Shown piece after piece: positions 1 through 7,948 of a DNA stretch of 64,000 nt (positions are counted from its first letter, which is position 1; the number at the start of each line of letters is the position of its first letter). The notes beneath the pieces are model-generated. The model saw nothing but the letters and a program-made list of their open reading frames with translations. It made no database searches and had not been told where the DNA came from. Both the position numbers and the translations under genes were made by a program. The stretch comes from Rhizobium sp. BK313 (GTDB lineage Bacteria; Pseudomonadota; Alphaproteobacteria; Rhizobiales; Rhizobiaceae): contig NZ_JACHZQ010000014.1 of NCBI RefSeq assembly GCF_014193655.1, positions 22,604 through 86,603 of the forward strand. Reading direction: 5' to 3'.

Positions 1-1894
1 CATTAAGCCCTTGGAACAGCAGGAATTCCGCCTTGGCGGAAGGAGTCTTCCAAACACGCTCGGTTGGCCCAAGAGGCAGGCGGAAACCGCCCGGTACACG
101 GATGCGCTCATTGTAGCGCGCGAAATCGGGGAAGACGATTTCGATCTTGTCGCGGATGCGGTCATAGTCGGCAACCAGGTCCATCCAGGCGACCTTGCTG
201 TCGGGCAAGGTGGCCTGCGCCATACCGGCAACGATCGCCGGTTCAGAGCGCAGTTGGTCCGAGGCAGGCTTCAGCTTGCCGCGCGAGGCATGCACCATGG
301 ACATCGAATCCTCGATCGTCACCGATTGCGGTCCGGAGGCCTGGATATCCTGCTCGGTGCGTCCAAGCACCGGCAGGATGATCGATTCCTTGCCGATCAG
401 CAGATGCGAGCGGTTGAGCTTGGTATTCATGTGGACGGCAAGGTCGAGATTGCGCATGCCCTCGGCGCAGAGTTCTGGATCCGGCAACGCGATCGAAAAA
501 TTGCCCCCGAGGCAGAGCAGCACCTTCGACCGCCCTTCCGCCATAGCCTGCATTGCCGCGACCGCATCGTGGCCGTGGTGCTCAGGCGATTTGAAGCCGA
601 AAGCGCGCTCGATGCCGGCAAACATCGCGGGATTCGGCCTCTCGCTGATCCCGACTGTGCGATTGCCCTGCACGTTGGAATGGCCGCGTAGTGGGCAGAT
701 GCCGGCGCCGGGCTTGCCGAAATTGCCGCGCAGCAGCAACAGGTTGGCGATCTGCTGCACATTGGCCGTCCCCTTGGCGTGCTGGGTAATGCCCATGCCG
801 TAGCTGACGATCGTGGCGTTCGATTTGACATAGGCTGCCGCGACCCGTTCCAAGTCTGCCTGCGCCAGGCCGGATGCCCTTTCGATATCGGTCCATGCCG
901 TCTGCTTGAGATCGGCGACGAAGGCGTCGAAGCCGTTGGTGTGTTCGGCAATGAAGGCATGGTCGAGTGCGTCATCAGACGCTTCGGCCAACTCCAACAC
1001 CGCCTTCATGATGCCTTTGAGCGCTGCCGCATCGCCGCCGATCTTGACCTGATAGTAGGAGGAGGCAATCCGCGTCGAGCCGAAAGTGCCCATCTCGATC
1101 GGGTTCTGCGGATCGGCGAAGCGTTCGAGTGCCCGCTCTTTCAGTGGATTGAAGACGATGATCGGCACGCCACGCCGGGAGGATTCATGCAGCGTCCCCA
1201 TCATGCGCGGATGGTTGGTGCCGGGATTGTGGCCCATCGCAATGATCAGCTCGCAGCGGTCGAAATCCTCCAGCGAGACCGTGCCCTTTCCGATGCCGAT
1301 CGAATGCGGCAGCCCGACGCTGGTTGCCTCGTGGCACATGTTGGAGCAATCGGGAAAATTATTGGTGCCGTATTCGCGCGCAAAAATCTGGAAAAGGAAG
1401 GCAGCCTCGTTGGAGGCGCGGCCGGACGTGTAGAATTCCGCCATGTTGGGGTCCGGCAGGCTGCGCATGAGATCGCCGATGCGGGCAAAGGCTGCATCCC
1501 ATTCGATCGGCCGATAGGTATCGGTCGCGCGGTCATAGACCATCGGGTGGGTCAGCCTGCCCTCATTTTCCAGTTCGTAATCGCTCCATTGCAGCAGCTC
1601 GGTTACGGTATGCTTGGCGAAGAAGTCGGGCGTCACGCGCTTGTTCGTCGCTTCCCAGGTGACGGCCTTTGCGCCGTTTTCGCAGAACTGGAAGGTGGAC
1701 GTATGTTCCTTGTCGGGCCAGGCGCAGCCGGGGCAGTCGAAACCATCGGGCTTGTTGGTCCGCAGAAGAAGCAAAGGCGCCTCGGTGACATCCATCTGCT
1801 CACGCACGGCCTTGGCCGTCGCTCTCAATGCGCCCCAGCCACCGGCAGGATTGCTGTAGGCACGAATTCCCGGAACTTCACGCTTCTGCGCCAT
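1..1894 (-). CDS. FdhF/YdeP-family molybdopterin oxidoreductase (3' end beyond the window)
   Basis: This is a molybdopterin-dependent oxidoreductase of the formate-dehydrogenase-like YdeP/FdhF family. I translated the strand by hand because the frame stays open to the window edge; about 631 codons are present and the C-terminus is missing. The start at 1894 has AAGGAG eight bases upstream. Near the N-terminus there is FDCPGCAWPD (Cys54, Cys57) and another Cys at 71. The stretch DCSNMCHEA places a Cys where molybdenum-ligating Cys/Sec sits in FdhF. Further on are GHNPGTNHPRM and RGHSNVQGNRT, typical of the bis-MGD-binding core. YdeP-like proteins are cytoplasmic and their physiological donor is poorly known; in E. 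coli the homologue is linked to acid resistance. No accessory fdhD is visible here because the downstream side is cut off. Confidence 0.85.
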   Translation of the reverse strand, partial: MAQKREVPGIRAYSNPAGGWGALRATAKAVREQMDVTEAPLLLLRTNKPDGFDCPGCAWPDKEHTSTFQFCENGAKAVTWEATNKRVTPDFFAKHTVTELLQWSDYELENEGRLTHPMVYDRATDTYRPIEWDAAFARIGDLMRSLPDPNMAEFYTSGRASNEAAFLFQIFAREYGTNNFPDCSNMCHEATSVGLPHSIGIGKGTVSLEDFDRCELIIAMGHNPGTNHPRMMGTLHESSRRGVPIIVFNPLKERALERFADPQNPIEMGTFGSTRIASSYYQVKIGGDAAALKGIMKAVLELAEASDDALDHAFIAEHTNGFDAFVADLKQTAWTDIERASGLAQADLERVAAAYVKSNATIVSYGMGITQHAKGTANVQQIANLLLLRGNFGKPGAGICPLRGHSNVQGNRTVGISERPNPAMFAGIERAFGFKSPEHHGHDAVAAMQAMAEGRSKVLLCLGGNFSIALPDPELCAEGMRNLDLAVHMNTKLNRSHLLIGKESIILPVLGRTEQDIQASGPQSVTIEDSMSMVHASRGKLKPASDQLRSEPAIVAGMAQATLPDSKVAWMDLVADYDRIRDKIEIVFPDFARYNERIRVPGGFRLPLGPTERVWKTPSAKAEFLLFQGLN

Positions 1895-1982
1895 CACACG
1901 CTCCTTTGGTTGCCTCCCAAGACTCCCTCAATGAAACTAGCCGATTGGCGAATATTTTCCACATATTAAGGAGAAACAGACA

Positions 1983-2063
1983 ATGGATTCGTTGTGCACT
2001 GCATCAAGCGACCGCGTCCTTGACGCCGTTGCATCCTGGCGGGACCAACCCCTCAATTCTTGA
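1983..2063 (+). CDS. possible 26-residue small ORF with strong ribosome-binding site
   Basis: An ATG at 1983 follows AAGGAG with nine bases of spacing and opens a 26-codon frame ending in TGA. It begins MDSLCTASSDRV. It lies in the gap between the oxidoreductase and the transglycosylase genes, runs antisense to both, and overlaps the transglycosylase stop by a few bases. Nothing in it is recognisable. The only support is the ribosome-binding site, so chance is a real alternative. Confidence 0.2.
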   Translation: MDSLCTASSDRVLDAVASWRDQPLNS

Positions 2064-3006
2064 AAACGAAACAAGCACCACCTTTTTGGCGGACTTGAGC
2101 GCAAACCGCATCCGCCTCTGCGCGCGTCTCCCGGCCGATGCGCGCGGCGTATCGGATGCGAAAGCCGAAGTCGGCGTTGCGCTGGCGCACAATGAGCGGC
2201 TTTTCTTCATTCAGCGGTGACGGAAGCTTGCCGACATCATCGGAGAAAAGCCGCCGGACGGCATCGAGCTGGAAATGCTCCGCCAGTTGAGCGCCCCAGG
2301 GCGCCCAGGGCCGCTCCTGCTCCAAAGCGACCTGCTTCAGCCGACGGCTGCCGGCAAGCGCCATGCAGGCCTGCGTGAAAGGCTTGCCTTTGTCGAGTTC
2401 CGGCGCAACCGTATCAGGCGGGTCATCCTTCCATTGCTCGACCGTATGGGCCGTAATGGCAGTCACGTAGCTGCGCGTCTCATAGGGGAGACTGCCGGAG
2501 TTGAGAAAATTTGCGAGGCCGTTTTCGCCGGCATTATAGGCCGCCGTCGCCAGACCCAGATTGCCGAAACGGTTGCGCAATTCGTCCAGGTAAGCTGCCG
2601 CCTTGCCCAGCGCCTCCAGCGTATCGTAGCTATCTTGAACACCGCGCAACCTCGCGGTTCCCGGCATGAATTGGGCAATGCCTTGCGCGCCCTTCGGGCT
2701 GACCGCATCGGGGCGAAACGTGCTCTCGCGCCAGATGAGCCTGGCAAGATAATCCGGCGGCAGATGATTGGCCCGGGCGAAATAGTCGATCGCCTTGCAG
2801 AGGTCGCGACTATAACTTTCCTTGCGGATACAAAGTGTTTCGCCGTTATCCGTTATCAAAGGTCCGGAAATACAGGCTGGCGGCGCAACGCTCCATTCAG
2901 GTTGGGCCTTCACAGGGCAAACGGCGGCGAAAACCGCAACGCCGGACGCAATAACGAAATCTATGGTCTTGCCGACAAAGCTGGGCCGATGCTGTTTGCC
3001 TGCCAT
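2053..3006 (-). CDS. lytic murein transglycosylase (SLT domain)
   Basis: This is a 317-residue exported protein that should cleave the MurNAc-GlcNAc bond of peptidoglycan to leave 1,6-anhydroMurNAc ends. A hydrophobic signal segment at about 14-34 ends in PVKAQ. The SLT fold follows: RLIWRESTFRP contains the likely catalytic Glu94, then GAQGIAQFMPGTA (106-118) and AAYNAGENG (155-163), the three standard SLT motifs. The last ~60 residues form a Cys-containing tail (CAQVRQKGGACFVF) that resembles the SPOR-like ends of rhizobial transglycosylases. It stands alone, but its product is the substrate class handled by the anmK/murQ operon further along the window. Confidence 0.85.
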   Translation of the reverse strand: MAGKQHRPSFVGKTIDFVIASGVAVFAAVCPVKAQPEWSVAPPACISGPLITDNGETLCIRKESYSRDLCKAIDYFARANHLPPDYLARLIWRESTFRPDAVSPKGAQGIAQFMPGTARLRGVQDSYDTLEALGKAAAYLDELRNRFGNLGLATAAYNAGENGLANFLNSGSLPYETRSYVTAITAHTVEQWKDDPPDTVAPELDKGKPFTQACMALAGSRRLKQVALEQERPWAPWGAQLAEHFQLDAVRRLFSDDVGKLPSPLNEEKPLIVRQRNADFGFRIRYAARIGRETRAEADAVCAQVRQKGGACFVFKN

Positions 3007-3083
3007 CCCTGCGAAACCTGCTGGAAACCGTCAAATCGCTAGATTGCCCCTCTTGATAGCATCGATGCACGATAACGAAAACC

Positions 3084-3251
3084 ATGAAGGCTAAGGAAGG
3101 CTTCCCTTGTTTCCGCGATGCCACGCATGACGCCCGTCGTAATCAGGTCCTGCGGCCTCGTGTGCCGGCGAGCTCGCTCGTGCAGATCTCTGCGCTCTTC
3201 CGCCCGGAATTCCTGATCGAGATCGAGACCATCGGCCACATCGCGGGCTGA
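3084..3251 (+). pseudogene. C-terminal remnant of a Rid (YjgF/YER057c)-family protein
   Basis: The frame encodes 55 residues ending VQISALFRPEFLIEIET plus six more residues. This resembles the final strand of Rid-family enamine/imine deaminases, whose conserved end reads roughly V-x-ALxxPxxLIEIExIA. Rid proteins are about 120-150 residues, so only the C-terminal third is present. In-frame sequence upstream meets a stop at 3057-3059, so no longer version exists here. It may be a decayed gene or a short diverged protein that is still expressed; no clear ribosome-binding site precedes the ATG. The assignment rests on the C-terminal motif only. Confidence 0.4.
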
Positions 3252-3311
3252 TCGGCAGTGGGAACCGGAAGTGCCGGACAGGGATTTATCCCTGCACAGG
3301 AGGATGTTGCC

Positions 3312-3461
3312 ATGATCCGCAAATTGAAATCTGGTGAATACCGTCTCTACTCCCGCAAGGTCGATCCGAAGACGAACAAGCGCAAGAATCTCGGCACCTT
3401 CAAGACCCGCGAGGCAGCCGAGAAGCACGAGCGTGAGGTACAATATTTCAAGCATCACTAG
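3312..3461 (+). CDS. small basic conserved protein (49 aa)
   Basis: The ORF encodes 49 residues beginning MIRKLKSGEYRLYSRK, very rich in Lys and Arg. The ATG at 3312 is preceded by AGGAGG at 3298-3303, an excellent ribosome-binding site, so this start is preferred over an upstream in-frame ATG at 3258. The composition (K/R/E, ending in a predicted helix, YFKHH) suggests a nucleic-acid- or ribosome-associated protein. I recall similar short proteins as conserved hypotheticals in rhizobia but cannot name a function. A hairpin overlaps its stop codon. Confidence 0.6.
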   Translation: MIRKLKSGEYRLYSRKVDPKTNKRKNLGTFKTREAAEKHEREVQYFKHH

Positions 3462-3481
3462 CCGGGTTTTGCGAAACCGGC
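3461..3481 (+). terminator. hairpin at the 3' end of the 49-aa gene
   Basis: GCCGGgTTT pairs with AAACCGGC across a short loop, with one bulged G, immediately after the stop codon. No clean T-run follows, so it may protect or terminate the short transcript. Confidence 0.35.
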
Positions 3482-3583
3482 GATGCGGCCACTGGCACCA
3501 CATTGGTCGGGCAACCGTATTCAAATATTCAAATGCCTCGACTGAGTCGGGAGTACAATCACACGCCCCGTCACCACCGCTGT

Positions 3584-4189
3584 TTACGCGCGGAATGTTT
3601 TCCCGAGTTCAGTGTCAGACAAGTCGTAATAGTGACGAAAATTATAAACCAACGGAGACCACTTATTCGGATTGATATGGTCACTACCGTCTTTTAAGAA
3701 CTCTTCGCAGGCATGTACGCGTAAAATCTCGACAACGGCAACGAGGCCGCCTCCGAGTTCCGCCAGTTTTGTTCCGCCCATTTCATGGAGTGATAAAACG
3801 CGGGCTTCCATTTGAATTGGGCATTCTGCAGCCCGCATTGGGCGAACCAACTCACTGTCGAGCCTGGAAAATCCTGCTGCCGCAAATTTGTCTTTCTCTG
3901 TCTTGAATTGTTTGGACTTCAGTTCGGGTACAGGGTCTCTACCAGTTAGCGGCGCAAGCTTTTCGACCATCTGCCACATTGAGGGAGCAGGAAGGTTTAC
4001 GACGCATTCCCCGTGCCGCGCGAGATTCTCCGCGAGCTTGGCATCATTCAACAGGCCAAGCGTCATCGTCCAGCCAAGCGCCCAAAATGATGAAATCGGC
4101 GACAAATTCGTCGAATTATCCTCATTCAAGCTACTGATCAGCGCGACGGGAGTCCCAAAATACAGAATTTTTGGCTCAACGGTTCTCAT
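3584..4189 (-). CDS. flavin reductase-like / FMN-binding split-barrel protein
   Basis: This is a 201-residue protein of the flavin reductase-like domain family (FMN-binding split barrel). The start at 4189 (MRTVEPKILYFGTPV) is set by AGGAGG just upstream; a longer frame to 4300 has no such signal. Features matching the family are the N-terminal strand PVALISSLNEDNSTNLSPISSFWALGWTMTL, read here in two parts (PVALISSLNEDN, then SPISSFWALGW), and the later segment CPIQMEARVLSLHEMGG. Such proteins bind FMN and either reduce flavin for a partner oxygenase or act on small molecules themselves. No oxygenase is adjacent. The region is less GC-rich than the neighbourhood, which may indicate later acquisition. 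Confidence 0.75.
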   Translation of the reverse strand: MRTVEPKILYFGTPVALISSLNEDNSTNLSPISSFWALGWTMTLGLLNDAKLAENLARHGECVVNLPAPSMWQMVEKLAPLTGRDPVPELKSKQFKTEKDKFAAAGFSRLDSELVRPMRAAECPIQMEARVLSLHEMGGTKLAELGGGLVAVVEILRVHACEEFLKDGSDHINPNKWSPLVYNFRHYYDLSDTELGKTFRA

Positions 4190-4534
4190 TTCATCCTCCT
4201 GAACAGCATAGGTCCCCATCACCAATAAAACGAATTTCAACCAGGATGTTTCGACTACGATCGAAGTGTGGTTTACGCCGGGAGCGGTTGTCCCGGGCAC
4301 TGGGAAAAACGCGGATGCTCGATCGAAGCGTGAGCTTGCTTCGTGGCAGCTCCTCGCCTCTATGCCGACCTGGGTGCCGGTATCGGGTTCGGTTTAGCGA
4401 GTTCGGCACGATCCGACGTCCATTCGCCCATAGTGGCCCCTTCTTACCTCCAGGCCCCAATAGTAATTTTCAAGATTCACGCAGGCTGGTATACTTCGAT
4501 CAACCGTTGGCCATCAGTTGTGGAGGGGACGGCC
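4190..4534. promoter_or_regulatory. divergent intergenic region with direct repeat and hairpin
   Basis: This 345-base gap lies between the flavin reductase gene and the binding-protein gene, which diverge from it. A 13-base near-identical direct repeat (CGATCGAAGTGTG at 4258-4270, CGATCGAAGCGTG at 4320-4332) flanks an inverted repeat CCGGGA-N7-TCCCGG at 4278-4296. These could be regulatory. I see no gene in it. Confidence 0.3.
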
Positions 4535-5719
4535 ATGGAAGTTAGATGGAAGGTGATACCGTCGGCAGGACTGGCCCTGCTGGCATTTACTGCACTGGCC
4601 TCCGCCAGTCCGATGGACGAGCTCGTGGCCGCCGCCAAGACCGAAGGCGAGCTCACCGTTATCGCGCTTCCCCGTGACTGGTGCGGCTACGGCGGCATCA
4701 TTGATGGTTTCAAGGCGAAATTCGGCCTGATGATCAATGAAGTTTTGCCCGATGCGGGATCTGCCACGGAAATTGACGCGATCAAAAAGGCGCGCGATAC
4801 AGCCGACCCGCAAACGCCGGATGTGATTGACGTCGGTCTTTCGTTCGCTGCATCGGCAAAAAGGGACGGTCTGTTGCAGCCCTATAAAGTGGCCAAGTGG
4901 GCCACCATCCCGGACGCCGCCAAGGACGCGGACGGACATTGGTACGGTGGCTACTACGGGACGATCGCCTTCGAGGTCAACGCGGATGTCGTGGCGAAGA
5001 TGCCGACGGATTGGGCAGACCTTGTGGGCCCGGACTACAAAAACAGGGTCGGCCTCGCCGGCGATCTCGCATCAAATCAAGCCATTCTGGGCATCTTCGC
5101 CGCCGGCCTATCGGCCGCCAACGGCAATGTCGGCCAAGCCGCAGATCAGGGTCTGCGGTTCTTTGCTAACCTCAACCGCAAGGGCAATTTCGTTCCCGTT
5201 GTCGGCAATCTGGCTACGCTTACGGACGGGCGCACGCCCATCCTCGTTCGCTGGGACTACCTTGCGAAGGCCGACCGCGAACAATTGAGGGGCAAAACCA
5301 ATATTGAGATCATCAGGCCGAAGACCGGCGTCGTCGGGGGTATCTATGTCCAGGCGATCAGCGCCTTCGCTCCGCATCCGAATGCAGCCCGTTTGTGGAT
5401 GGAACACCTATACTCGGACGAGACGCAACTCGCCTTCCACAAAGCCCACTGCTACCCCATCCGCCTAACCGATTTGGTACGCACTGGAAAGGTTCCGGCC
5501 GAACCGGGGGAAACGCTTGCGCAGTTCCGAGGTTATGGTCGCGATATCGAGCCGTTTTTCCCGACCATTGAGGAGCAGGAAAAGGCAAGGGAAATCATCA
5601 CCAAGGGATGGGATGGGATCGTTGGCACACAGATCCAATGCCTGGAAGACAATGGTGCGACCAATATCCCAATGGCTCTCAATGAGACCACCATCGGACA
5701 GTGCCCGATTCCGCAATAG
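4535..5719 (+). CDS. periplasmic solute-binding protein, family 1 / PotD-AfuA type (orphan)
   Basis: This is a 394-residue exported binding protein. The start at 4535 follows GGAGG; its signal peptide (VIPSAGLALLAFTALASASP) is cut after about residue 25. The mature part starts MDELVAAAKTEGELTVIALP, the usual opening of spermidine/iron-type binding proteins, and contains TPDVIDVGLSFA and WYGGYYGTIAFEVN. Two Cys lie close to the C-terminus (IQCLEDNGATN and QCPIP), which may form a disulfide. No permease or ATPase gene is adjacent, so it either works with a transporter encoded elsewhere or acts as a receptor. A bidirectional hairpin follows. Confidence 0.8.
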   Translation: MEVRWKVIPSAGLALLAFTALASASPMDELVAAAKTEGELTVIALPRDWCGYGGIIDGFKAKFGLMINEVLPDAGSATEIDAIKKARDTADPQTPDVIDVGLSFAASAKRDGLLQPYKVAKWATIPDAAKDADGHWYGGYYGTIAFEVNADVVAKMPTDWADLVGPDYKNRVGLAGDLASNQAILGIFAAGLSAANGNVGQAADQGLRFFANLNRKGNFVPVVGNLATLTDGRTPILVRWDYLAKADREQLRGKTNIEIIRPKTGVVGGIYVQAISAFAPHPNAARLWMEHLYSDETQLAFHKAHCYPIRLTDLVRTGKVPAEPGETLAQFRGYGRDIEPFFPTIEEQEKAREIITKGWDGIVGTQIQCLEDNGATNIPMALNETTIGQCPIPQ

Positions 5720-5734
5720 CCGAAGTCATCTTAT

Positions 5735-5764
5735 CCGCTTGCAGGTGATTCCACCTGCAAGCGG
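5735..5764. terminator. bidirectional hairpin between convergent genes
   Basis: CCGCTTGCAGGTG and its exact complement CACCTGCAAGCGG form a perfect 13-bp stem with the 4-base loop ATTC. It lies between the convergent binding-protein and anmK genes. A T-run is lacking, but position and strength suit a shared terminator. Confidence 0.75.
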
Positions 5765-5779
5765 GATGCGATAGCGGAC

Positions 5780-6895
5780 CTATTCGGCAAGCCGGCCGCC
5801 GCGCATCGGCGCTGGGACGCCCGTCGTGCCGGGGAAGCTGATCGGCAGCCCCCGCAATACACGCACGGCCAGAAATGCGAAGCATTCGGCTTCGACGGCG
5901 TCACCGCGCCAGCCGAGCGTTTCCGCTGAGATCGGCTCGACTCCCGCGCGGGTCTTGAGCATCGACATGATCGTCGGATTGCGGCGACCGCCACCGCTGA
6001 CCACCAGCTTTTTCGGACGACGAGGCAACAGGTCCAAAGCCTTGCCAACGGCGGACGCGGTAAAGGCGGAAAGCGTTGCCGCGCCGTCCTCGGGGCCGAG
6101 CCCGTCGGCCATGGAGGCGCCGAAGTCGAAACGATCCAGAGATTTCGGATAGGGGGCACTCAGATAGGGATGTTGCAGCAGCTTCGAGAGCGTGGCCTCA
6201 TCCACCGTGCCCGCCTGACCGAGCGCACCGTCCCTGTCCATTTCGCCAAGGCCGTGGGATTTGACGAAATCGTTGAGCGGGGCATTCGCGGGGCCTGTGT
6301 CGAAGGCGACGAAATTACCCTCCCCGTCCGACCAGGTGATGTTGGCGACGCCGCCGAGATTGAGGATGGCTGTGTCGCCGCCAAGGCCGGCGCCGCGCAG
6401 CAGAGCGGTATGATAGGCGGCCGCAAGGGGCGCGCCCTGACCGCCTGCGCGCACATCGTCGGAACGGAAGTCATAGGCGACCTTGGCGCCGAGGATGGAA
6501 CGCATCAACTCGCCATCGCCGAGCTGGCGTGTGTCGCCCATGCGATCCTTCTGCGGCGCTCGATGCAGCACAGTCTGGCCATGGAAGCCGACCACGCCGA
6601 TATCGGCCATGGTCAGGCCGTAGCCTTCGACAAGCTCCTTGACCGCGGCCGACTGGGCGCGCGTCAAAGCCTCCTCGGCTTGTCTGAAGATCTCCGGCTC
6701 CGGCCCGTTGAAGTTCCAGGCACGGGCCTCAGCCAACGTTTCTTCCAGCAATGACCTGATCCACTCCGGATAGGGCGCCAGCACATAGGGACCAAACTCT
6801 TCGATCCGCTCGCCATCCGTTTTGATCAAGGCGACATCGATATTGCCGTCGAGAACGGTTCCGGTCATCAGACCGACGGCCCAGATTGGTTCCAT
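5780..6895 (-). CDS. anmK: anhydro-N-acetylmuramic acid kinase
   Basis: AnmK opens the 1,6-anhydro ring of anhMurNAc with water while phosphorylating it with ATP, giving MurNAc-6-phosphate for MurQ. The protein is 371 residues, close to the usual ~370. The start at 6895 (MEPIWAVGLMTG) has AGGAG upstream. Family motifs seen are the phosphate loop (GLMTGTVLDGNIDVAL, where most homologues have MSGTSxDG), GGQGAPLAAAYH, LNLGGVANIT and AFDTGPANAPLNDF, which holds the catalytic Asp. It is the last gene of the operon running from murA. The T and V in the phosphate loop are slightly unusual but keep the GT..DG core. Confidence 0.93.
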   Translation of the reverse strand: MEPIWAVGLMTGTVLDGNIDVALIKTDGERIEEFGPYVLAPYPEWIRSLLEETLAEARAWNFNGPEPEIFRQAEEALTRAQSAAVKELVEGYGLTMADIGVVGFHGQTVLHRAPQKDRMGDTRQLGDGELMRSILGAKVAYDFRSDDVRAGGQGAPLAAAYHTALLRGAGLGGDTAILNLGGVANITWSDGEGNFVAFDTGPANAPLNDFVKSHGLGEMDRDGALGQAGTVDEATLSKLLQHPYLSAPYPKSLDRFDFGASMADGLGPEDGAATLSAFTASAVGKALDLLPRRPKKLVVSGGGRRNPTIMSMLKTRAGVEPISAETLGWRGDAVEAECFAFLAVRVLRGLPISFPGTTGVPAPMRGGRLAE

Positions 6896-6904
6896 GATCA
6901 ACTC

Positions 6905-7924
6905 CTAAGCTCTATTGACGAGATCGCCGACGGTCTGGCGAAGCACCGCGATGCCGCTGTCGAAATGGCGTGTCGGGTGAATACGATTGGTTAGCAAGGT
7001 CCAGGCCCTGCCGTTTTCGAAATCGATCCAGAGGCCGGTGCCGGTAAAGCCGGTATGACCGATCGTGCCCGGTGAACATAACTCACCGCCGGACCAGCCA
7101 TCGTAAGGCCGCTCCCATCCATGGGTGCGCGTCGCCGAGAGCGGCGTGCGCATCAATGTGATCGAGCGTTCGGCCGCACCGGTCCCAGCGAGCAACCCCT
7201 CGGCAAAATCGAGGATCGAGCCGGCCGTCCCAAACAAGCCGGCATGACCGGCACCCTCAAGGGCGGAGCAATTGTCATCATGCACTTCACCCGAGAGAAC
7301 GCGGTGACGCCAGGTGCAATCCTCCGTCGCAGCCGCCTGATCAGGTGCGGCGGAGAAGGCGAAGCCCGGACCGGCGTCCATGGCGCGGATCGTTTGCCCC
7401 GTCAGGCGCTCCAGCGCAAAGCCGAGCAAAATGAAGTTGATGTCGGAATAAACGGGCGGACCCGCCCGCCACTCGCGTTGCAGAATGAAGGCGCGCAGCA
7501 GGTCGGGATCGCGGCCATAGGTATAAATCGGCTCGACGGCCGGGAACGGCGTCTGATGGCCGAGACACTGGCGAAAGGTCACCCTCCGCTCCCAGGCAGT
7601 CGCACCATATTGGCGCAGATCCGGTAGCAGCGAAATCAGCGGCGCATCGAGATCGATCGTGCCGGCTTCGGCCAAGGCGAGGATGCGTGGTGTGGTGAAA
7701 ATGACTTTGGTCAGCGAGGCCAGATCAAACCATGTGTCGGCAAACATCGGCCGCATGACCGGAATCTTCTGCGCCGAGCCGACCGCACGGGCCATCCGGT
7801 TGCCGTCGCGATCGATAATGCCGAGCACGCCGCCGGGAATGCGCCCGGCCTCAACAGCGGCGTGAATAGGCGCGAACGCCCGATCGAAACGCTGTGCGAA
7901 CTCCGTATTCCCCACTTCCGTCAT
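6905..7924 (-). CDS. serine hydrolase of the beta-lactamase / penicillin-binding fold
   Basis: This 339-residue protein has class C beta-lactamase-like active-site motifs: SLTK (SxxK, about residue 70), YSDIN (YxN-type, about residue 165) and HTG near residue 288 in place of KTG. The start at 7924 has GGGGAGC upstream. No signal peptide is visible, so it probably acts in the cytoplasm. The family includes D-aminopeptidases, esterases and DD-peptidases. Given its place between a peptide-type importer and anmK, a role in trimming or releasing the peptide or ester part of imported muropeptides is plausible but inferred. It ends ten bases before anmK starts. Confidence 0.8.
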   Translation of the reverse strand: MTEVGNTEFAQRFDRAFAPIHAAVEAGRIPGGVLGIIDRDGNRMARAVGSAQKIPVMRPMFADTWFDLASLTKVIFTTPRILALAEAGTIDLDAPLISLLPDLRQYGATAWERRVTFRQCLGHQTPFPAVEPIYTYGRDPDLLRAFILQREWRAGPPVYSDINFILLGFALERLTGQTIRAMDAGPGFAFSAAPDQAAATEDCTWRHRVLSGEVHDDNCSALEGAGHAGLFGTAGSILDFAEGLLAGTGAAERSITLMRTPLSATRTHGWERPYDGWSGGELCSPGTIGHTGFTGTGLWIDFENGRAWTLLTNRIHPTRHFDSGIAVLRQTVGDLVNRA

Positions 7925-7948
7925 GCTCCCCTCCCCGTCGCGTCTCTC

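Noticed and set aside
11..1969. Long plus-strand open frames over the first 2 kb
   Set aside because: They are mirror frames of the minus-strand molybdopterin oxidoreductase. Their translations are rich in Arg/His/Gly with no family motif, while the minus strand gives canonical FdhF/YdeP motifs.
5735..5764. The hairpin after the orphan receptor as a dispersed palindromic repeat
   Set aside because: Its arm sequence was not seen again in the window, and its place between convergent genes is fully explained by termination.
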